This document shows, in pieces, positions 45,601 through 50,075 of a stretch of 50,075 bases of DNA; position 1 is the stretch's first letter, and each line of letters begins with the position of its first letter. The DNA is from Vicinamibacteria bacterium (lineage in GTDB: Bacteria > Acidobacteriota > Vicinamibacteria > Fen-336): the NCBI GenBank assembly GCA_025994075.1, contig JAMQGV010000011.1:1-50075 (forward strand), given 5' to 3'. The notes beneath the pieces were generated by a model, which worked only from the letters and a program-made list of their open reading frames with translations, made no database searches and was not told the origin of the DNA. The position numbers and the translations under genes were made by a program.

Positions 45601-48600
45601 GTGAGCCGCAGGTCGGCGTCGATGCGGCTGCGCAGCCCCGCGGGATAGCGCAGGGCCGCGTCGCGCAACCGGAGAGCGAAGCGGCCGTCGCGGAGACCCT
45701 CCGGGCCGAACTGCGCCGTGCCGCTGGCGGTCATGGGGCCGCCGCCGAGCCGGGCCCGGGCCTCTTCGAGCTCGAGCCGCGAGCCCTCGAAGCGGACGCG
45801 GGCGAACAGGTCGGTGAGAGCCTGCGGCAGCGAGCGCGAGCGGGCCGTCGCGTCGTCCACCTCGAGGGTGCCGCGCAGCCCGGGACTCGCCCACGGGCCG
45901 TCGGCGGCGAGGTCGAGCGCAGCCCGCCCGGAGAACGCGGCCTCGGACAGCAGCGGCGAGAGCGCCCTCAGTTCCAGCTCTCCGCGGCCCGCGGCCTTCA
46001 GGGTCCGGCGGTCGATGTCGGCTTCGGCCTCCAGCCGCAGGCGGCTGTCCGGCGACCCGATCGCGAACGGGGCGACGCGCAGCCGACCGGCCGCGAGCTG
46101 CGCCTCGACCGGCTCGCTCGAGAGCTCGAGGTCGCCGAAGCGCGCGGTGGCGGGCTCGAGTCGCAGCCGGGCGACCAGCTCCCGGCGCAACGCCTCGAGA
46201 TGGCGCAGCCCGCGCGGGGCCGTCGCCTCGAGGCGCCCGTCGAGCCGGGCCTCGAAGGGCTCGCTGCCCGGGTTCGCGGCGCGCAGCAGCGCGCCGGCGT
46301 CCACGCCGCGCCAGGAGAGGTCGAGGCGCGCGGGCGCCGCGCCGAACGGCAGCTCGCCGCCGAGCTCGAGCGTCCCGCCCGCCAGCGCCAGGCCTGTCGT
46401 CTCCAGCCGGGCGCGATCGCCAACCAGCGCCAGGTCGAGCCGCGCGGCCTCGAGCGGCGGCACGCCCGCGGCCTCCACGCGCAGGCCCTCGAGCCGCGCG
46501 AGCCCCGCGGCGCGCGGCGCGGAGGCGGTGCCAGTGACGCGGGCGTCGAGCGCGACGCGGCCCGCGAGATCGGCGAGCGGCTCGCGCGGCGCCGCGGCCA
46601 GGTCGGCGTTCCCGCGCAGTTCGAGGTCCAGCGCCGGGTCGGCGTCGAGCGCGACCCGGCCCTTGGCGTCGAGGCGCGCGCCCGCGCCTTCGAGGACGAG
46701 CCGCGCGATCTCGAGCCACCCGTCGCGCACGGCGAGACGGGCGTCGGCGGCGGAGAGCCTCCACGGCCCGCGCGCGGCGTCGACCCGTTCGACCGCGGCG
46801 TCGACCCGGGCCTCTCGCGGCGCCTCGAGGGGCACGTCGAAGTCGACGCGCGCTCGCGCCACGCCTTCGAGCGGCCCACCGGCGATGGGCGCAAAGCGAG
46901 CGAGATCGGCGCCGTCGATGTCGAGGCGACCGATCGCCCGGCGGTCGTCCGTCGCGACCCGGGCGCGGGCGCGGGCCGCGAGGCCGGGCGCGGTGGCCTC
47001 GAGTTGGGCCACGCCCGCCGTGGCCTGCAGCGAGACGTCCAGTGGACCGAGGTCGACGCCGCTCCAGCGCGCCTGCGCGACACGGGCGCTTCCCGTGCCG
47101 TCCAGCGCTTGCGGCGAGCCGGAGAGTGCCAGGTGGAGCTCTCCCGTGCCCGCCACCGCGTCGCCCGTGAGACGGGCGAGGTCGAGGGCGGGGGCTTCGA
47201 CGACGAGGGAACGGAAGCGGCCGCCCTCGTGCAGGGCGTCGAGGCGCACCGGCCCGCCGAGGCCCGCCACCTCGGCGCGCGCCGTCAGCGTCGGCCCGCG
47301 CAGGCCGAACTGCCCGCGAGCGGTCACGCCGTGCGATGCGGCCTCGGCCTCCAGGGTGCCGTCGACCTCCAGCTCGCGCCGCGCGCCGGCCGAGGCGCGT
47401 CCCTCGAGGCGCGCCGTGCCCGCCGGCGCCGTCACGGTCGCGCTCCAGCCGGTGTCGAGGCGCGCCTCGGGCGTGAGCGTCCCGCGGGCCGAGGCCACCA
47501 GCGACGCCTCGGTCGCCCGAGCGTCCGCCTCGAGCTCGATCGCGTAGGGACCAGAGGCGGGGCCACGCGCGCGGAGCGTCGCGCTCGCCTCGCCGACGAA
47601 CCCTGCGGGCCCGGCGTTCGGTCCGAGGGCGCGCAGGGCTTCGAGTCGCGCCTCCGCGAGCGTGGCCTCGGCCTCGACGTTCCCCTCGCGGCGGCTCGCG
47701 CGCGCCCGCAGCGCGCCGCCCAGCACGTTCGCCTCGACGTCGGCCCGGGCGCTCTCGCCGTCGAGCTCCACGCGGCCCGCGAGCCGCTCCACGGGCGCCC
47801 GCCAGCGCAGGTTCTCGCCAGTGACGCGGGCGTCGAGTCGGGGGGCCGCGAGCGGCCCGCGCAGCCGCCCCTCGACGCGCAGCGCGCCGCCGACCTCCGA
47901 CGCCTCGGCCTGCGCGAAGGGGGCGAGGTCCAGGAGCGCGAGTTCGGCCTGGAACGCCAGGTCGGGATCGAGCCGGGCGGGAGGGCCGAGGCGGCCGGAG
48001 GCCGTGATCCGCGACGCGCCCAGGCCGGCCGTCGCCGACTCGACCTGGATCGCGAGGTCCGGCGCGATGCGCAGCGCCAGTCGCGCCGGTGCGAGAGGGG
48101 CCGCGTCTGGGCCCTCGAGCGCACCGCCGGGCGTCTCGACGAGCAGCGCGCCCGCGCCGACCGCGCCGCGGATCGCGAGGCCGTCGAGGCGGACCCGGCG
48201 AACGCCTGCAGCGTCCTGCCACGTGGCGCGCGGGCCGGCCAGGTCCACCGCGTCGATGGTCAGCGGGCCGCCGAAGGCCCCGCCGGCCGCGGCGGGCGGG
48301 GCTGCGTCGGTCACCGGGCGCAGGTCGATCGCGAGGCCCTCGCCGGCCAGCCGCCGCAGGTGTACCCCGCCGCCGGTCAGCGTCGCCGGCGCGACGCGGG
48401 CTTCGAGCCGGTCGAGCGCCACGCGGTAGCCGGGCCCCTCGATGACGACGTCGCGCAGCTCGACCTGGAGCAGGGCGGGCCGCAGGCTCGCGCTGCCGAT
48501 CCTCGAACCGGGGCCGGTCGCCGAGCGCAGCGCGGCTTCCAGCCGGGAGCGCACGGGCTCCTGCGGGAAGGCGCCCAGCAGCAGCGCCAGCAGCAGGGCG

Positions 48601-48653
48601 GCGGTGATGAGGCCGGCGGCGGCCAGGAGCCGCCGGCGCCGCGAGCGCGTCAT
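42606..48653 (-). CDS. TamB-Omp85 (TamA/BamA-like) fusion protein, single chain
   Basis: 2015 residues in one uninterrupted frame from ATG at 48653. An inner-membrane anchor (about 8-28) follows a basic start. Residues about 35-1290 form the long beta-rich AsmA/TamB region, closing with the TamB C-terminal domain: YSESELLNLLVTGDS, AAMLLGRVG, LTVGKQVTPWATLLYS. A short linker (about 1290-1320) leads to about five POTRA-like repeats (about 1322-1695), each ending in a beta strand with PGP/TEG/EEG. Then comes an Omp85 barrel (about 1696-2015) with the lid motif GGGNSVRGFG near 1908 and a terminal Phe (LGQAF). TamB and TamA are normally separate inner- and outer-membrane proteins that move lipid and assist outer-membrane protein assembly. 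Here one chain would span the envelope. It follows lipB by 12 nt. Confidence 0.9.
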   Translation of the reverse strand: MTRSRRRRLLAAAGLITAALLLALLLGAFPQEPVRSRLEAALRSATGPGSRIGSASLRPALLQVELRDVVIEGPGYRVALDRLEARVAPATLTGGGVHLRRLAGEGLAIDLRPVTDAAPPAAAGGAFGGPLTIDAVDLAGPRATWQDAAGVRRVRLDGLAIRGAVGAGALLVETPGGALEGPDAAPLAPARLALRIAPDLAIQVESATAGLGASRITASGRLGPPARLDPDLAFQAELALLDLAPFAQAEASEVGGALRVEGRLRGPLAAPRLDARVTGENLRWRAPVERLAGRVELDGESARADVEANVLGGALRARASRREGNVEAEATLAEARLEALRALGPNAGPAGFVGEASATLRARGPASGPYAIELEADARATEASLVASARGTLTPEARLDTGWSATVTAPAGTARLEGRASAGARRELEVDGTLEAEAASHGVTARGQFGLRGPTLTARAEVAGLGGPVRLDALHEGGRFRSLVVEAPALDLARLTGDAVAGTGELHLALSGSPQALDGTGSARVAQARWSGVDLGPLDVSLQATAGVAQLEATAPGLAARARARVATDDRRAIGRLDIDGADLARFAPIAGGPLEGVARARVDFDVPLEAPREARVDAAVERVDAARGPWRLSAADARLAVRDGWLEIARLVLEGAGARLDAKGRVALDADPALDLELRGNADLAAAPREPLADLAGRVALDARVTGTASAPRAAGLARLEGLRVEAAGVPPLEAARLDLALVGDRARLETTGLALAGGTLELGGELPFGAAPARLDLSWRGVDAGALLRAANPGSEPFEARLDGRLEATAPRGLRHLEALRRELVARLRLEPATARFGDLELSSEPVEAQLAAGRLRVAPFAIGSPDSRLRLEAEADIDRRTLKAAGRGELELRALSPLLSEAAFSGRAALDLAADGPWASPGLRGTLEVDDATARSRSLPQALTDLFARVRFEGSRLELEEARARLGGGPMTASGTAQFGPEGLRDGRFALRLRDAALRYPAGLRSRIDADLRLTGGGASWLLSGDVLASRGRYDLDEALAAPVATDTSEALRAVALDLRVRAEAPIQVVSDLGELQATGDLRIRGSAFAPEPLGSFRLRPGGRVFLQGREFRIDPAAQSALTYAGTWDPTLAIHAVTAERVRDAARNRETEVRLSLSGRLESPGVELAAPGYSESELLNLLVTGDSRAAAGRTAVGAQAAAMLLGRVGREVRAIGLDEVRIQPELVAREGQVDAGARLTVGKQVTPWATLLYSASLKAADARYLELRAQPGVALGLDGIFDASAAGELNVSGRRRDDGGFAAGAGQTFRRGGPRTERTADDRVTLAGVRLDGELPPGAAAAARALEQPVGARRTIWQLQDAADRAREELRRLGHVEAEVEATLDGALAVFEVRPGPRFTLRVEGLPAALRLDDLLRAALDEGDLLARGEAKLLARLHRDGHLRARVEGRAEAGNGGERLVRFTVTPGPRIGADVRFPGASVVSASALLEAAGGAGALLADPAASAEALLALYGDRGHLQARVGPVQVEGQAALRITVPVTEGPRARLAAIEFAGVADEAAARKALELKTGTAWHPEDLDAAASRLQADYYRRGYPAARVGARWRVDGPDAVAVITVEEGEPVTVRGLEIEGLERTRERLVRRQANLRAGAPLDLRQLATLEQRVLDLGIFARASASLSPDDPGRVRLSLEEGDRFFGQYELRWDQDEGASVVVDAELRNLGGFGAGLGARHRRGADIRETAASLFVPSLLHGRDRLTLRAADREEDLPLVGGAENVFRERSLALRHAIPLGRRWDVQYGYEFRHLTSTFVNVPIDLAGLDLSVLRDTRDDLLDPRRGRLLSATFEWAGEALGSDFEFVKGYAQALEARPLSPSLTWAQGLRAGLAWGLGGQRVRSSERFRAGGGNSVRGFGTDELGPRDFFGDPAGGEAVLVFNQELRYRGPAGFGAVAFWDAGQVWPAVDEMRFDLRHALGAGLRYQSAVGVLRLDVAWPLGRRPGEKPWRLHFSLGQAF

Positions 48654-48665
48654 CCGCTCATTGAA

Positions 48666-49310
48666 CTACGCCGGCTCGCGTTCGAAAACCTCGCACGTCC
48701 GGGCGACGACGCGGGCGCGCAGCTCGGCCGGGTCGACCGCGCGCCCGAGCAGGCGCTCGAGGCTGGTCACGCCCTTGTCGGCGATGCCGCAGGGCACGAT
48801 CAACTGGAACGGGGCGAGGTCCGTCGAGACGTTCAGCGCGAAGCCGTGGGAGGTCACCCAGCGCGCGATCCGGACGCCGATCGCCGCCACCTTCTCGTCG
48901 CCGACCCAGGCCCCGGTGCGCCCTGCGACGCGGCCGGCCTGCACGTCGTAGTCCGCGAGCACGCGGATCAGGACCTCCTCCAGGTCGCGCACGTAGCGGT
49001 GCACGTCGCGGCGGTCGGGGTTCAGGTCGAGGATCGGGTAGCCGACGAGCTGCCCGGGGCCGTGGTAGGTGACGTCGCCGCCGCGGCCGGTCTCGAACAC
49101 CTCGAAGCCGCGGGCGCGCAGGGCGTCGGCAGGGAAGAGCACGTTCTCCTGGCGGGTCGTGCGGCCCATCGTGAAGACCGGGTCGTGCTCGAGCAGGAAC
49201 AGCGTCTCCGGCCCCGTCTTCGCCTGCACCGCCGCCACCGCCTCGGCCTGCAGCTCGAGGCCCCTCGCGTAGGGGACGCGGCCGAGCTGCAGGACGCGGA
49301 GCGGTCGCAC
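48666..49310 (-). CDS. lipB: Octanoyltransferase LipB
   Basis: 214 residues from GTG at 49310, 1 nt after the E2 stop. LipB moves octanoyl from acyl carrier protein to lipoyl domains. Motifs: FLLEHDPVFTMGR, GGDVTYHGPGQLVGYPI, catalytic Lys140 in VGDEKVAAIGV and catalytic Cys174 in VPCGI. Directly following the E2 gene, whose lipoyl domain is a substrate, is biologically sensible. The chain has normal length. TamB-Omp85 follows 12 nt downstream on the same strand. Confidence 0.94.
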   Translation of the reverse strand: MRPLRVLQLGRVPYARGLELQAEAVAAVQAKTGPETLFLLEHDPVFTMGRTTRQENVLFPADALRARGFEVFETGRGGDVTYHGPGQLVGYPILDLNPDRRDVHRYVRDLEEVLIRVLADYDVQAGRVAGRTGAWVGDEKVAAIGVRIARWVTSHGFALNVSTDLAPFQLIVPCGIADKGVTSLERLLGRAVDPAELRARVVARTCEVFEREPA

Positions 49311-49311
49311 G

Positions 49312-50075
49312 CTAGAGGGCGTTCTCGTCGAACTCCTGCAGGCTCTTCTTGAGGTGGGCCATGAAGCGGTCGGCGTCGGCCCCGTCGACGATGCGGTGGT
49401 CGAAGGTCAGGCAGAAGTAGCACATGGTGCGGATCGCGATGGCGTCGTCGCGCACCACGGGGCGCTTCTCGATGGTGCCCACGCCGAGGATCGCCACCTG
49501 GGGCTGGCTGATCACGGGCGTGCCGAACAGGCTGCCGAAGACGCCCGGGTTGGTCACCGTGAAGGTGCCGCCCTGGACCTCGTCGACCTTCAGCTTCTTG
49601 CCGCGGGCGCGGTCGGCGAGGTCGTTGATCGAGCGGGCGAGGCCGAGGATGTTCTTCTCGTCGGCGTTGCGGATCACCGGCACGATCAGGCCCCAGTCGA
49701 GCGCGACCGCCATCCCGATGTTGATGTCCTTGCGGTAGACGATCGAGTCGCCGTCGACGCTCGAGTTGAGGATGGGGAACGCCTTCAGCGCGTCGACCAC
49801 CGCCTTGAGGATGAAGGGCAGGTAGGTGAGGCGCACGCCGCTGCGGGCCTCGAAGGCGTCCTTGTGCTTCTTGCGGAGCTGGTCGATCCGCGTCATGTCG
49901 ATCTCGAAGACCGTGCTGACGTGGGCCGAGGTGCGCTTCGACATCACCATGTGCTCGGCGGTCTTCTTGCGGATCGGCGACATCGGCACGATCTCGACGC
50001 GCTCGCCGGGCAGGTAGGCCGGCATCGCCGGGGCGGGCGCGGCGGGCGCCGCGGCCGGCGCGTGGGTGGACGCCG
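49312..50075 (-). CDS. 2-oxoacid dehydrogenase E2 (dihydrolipoyl acyltransferase), C-terminal part
   Basis: Partial; the 5' end with lipoyl and E3-binding domains is outside the window. The visible 254 residues start in an Ala/Pro-rich linker, then the catalytic domain from VPMSPIRKKTAEHMVMSKRTSAHVS to the active-site FDHRIVDGADADRFM (His and Asp) near the end. Also seen are TFTVTNPGVFGSLFGTPVI and QVAILGVGTIEKRPVV. The NPG-V-FGS-FGTP form is typical of 2-oxoglutarate and branched-chain E2 proteins; which substrate applies cannot be fixed. It is cotranscribed with lipB. Confidence 0.9.
   Translation of the reverse strand, partial: ASTHAPAAAPAAPAPAMPAYLPGERVEIVPMSPIRKKTAEHMVMSKRTSAHVSTVFEIDMTRIDQLRKKHKDAFEARSGVRLTYLPFILKAVVDALKAFPILNSSVDGDSIVYRKDINIGMAVALDWGLIVPVIRNADEKNILGLARSINDLADRARGKKLKVDEVQGGTFTVTNPGVFGSLFGTPVISQPQVAILGVGTIEKRPVVRDDAIAIRTMCYFCLTFDHRIVDGADADRFMAHLKKSLQEFDENAL

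Noticed and set aside
42630..49352. A 2240-residue open frame on the plus strand opposite the TamB-Omp85 gene
   Set aside because: It is antisense to a gene with clear domain motifs. Its composition is Arg/Ala/Gly/Val-rich as expected from a mirrored GC-rich codon pattern, and no domain is visible.

Overview
This is a GC-rich (roughly 70% or more), densely packed chromosomal segment from a diderm bacterium. Evidence for two membranes is a secretin, an Omp85 barrel fused to a TamB-type protein, and lipobox signals. The gene content (futalosine-route menaquinone genes, a GspD secretin with a C-terminal cohesin-like domain, a hybrid PilMNO/Gsp operon, a two-domain isocitrate lyase, a selenocysteine formate dehydrogenase) would fit an Acidobacteriota-like lineage, with Myxococcota or other deep-branching diderms possible. 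That placement is inference. No rRNA, tRNA, CRISPR array, insertion sequence or phage gene was seen, so the window looks like core chromosome. Many genes start with GTG or TTG, and neighbours in operons often overlap by 4 nt.

Region 1 (1-5831, minus strand): a LysR-type regulator followed by an NAD-linked formate dehydrogenase. The catalytic gene carries an in-frame TGA (4623-4625) at the selenocysteine position, followed by a SECIS-like stem-loop. The enzyme is split. The Mo/Sec catalytic part is upstream, a NuoE-NuoF (HoxF-like) fusion follows, and the N-terminal iron-sulfur part, including the cluster domain normally fused to the catalytic part, is a separate downstream gene that runs off the window.

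Region 2 (6009-14757): an Rnk-type regulator, an MFS transporter, and the glyoxylate shunt pair aceB-aceA behind a TTGACA promoter with a TGAATG-N6-CATTCA operator of the FadR/TetR kind. A secreted or anchored VWA-FHA protein follows, then smpB coupled to a zinc glucose-dehydrogenase-like gene.

Region 3 (14798-20108): a polytopic membrane protein of unknown function, then a three-gene signalling unit (histidine kinase, OmpR-type regulator, SpoIIE-type phosphatase).

Region 4 (20250-32703): a tightly overlapped type II secretion / type IV pilus-like operon. Its order is F, E, M, N, O, G, G, P-like, D, a Big_1 lipoprotein, a lytic transglycosylase and an atypical pseudopilin. Two opposite-strand envelope genes follow (STN-domain protein, M23 peptidase).

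Region 5 (32879-42592): menaquinone synthesis by the futalosine route: mqnE-mqnA-mqnC, then mqnX, mqnP and ubiE/menG. The run is interrupted by two opposite-strand genes (membrane protein, TPR protein) and followed by a GAF sensor and a small periplasmic TPR protein. mqnD and the nucleoside-hydrolase step are not in the window.

Region 6 (42606-50075, minus): 2-oxoacid dehydrogenase E2 (partial), lipB, and a 2015-residue protein joining a TamB-type lipid-bridge domain to five POTRA domains and an Omp85 barrel in one chain. That fusion is the most striking object in the window.

Across regions, six operon-leading genes have a TANNNT hexamer 7-9 nt before the start codon and no Shine-Dalgarno sequence, which suggests leaderless transcripts. 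No stretch longer than about 180 nt lacks a gene.
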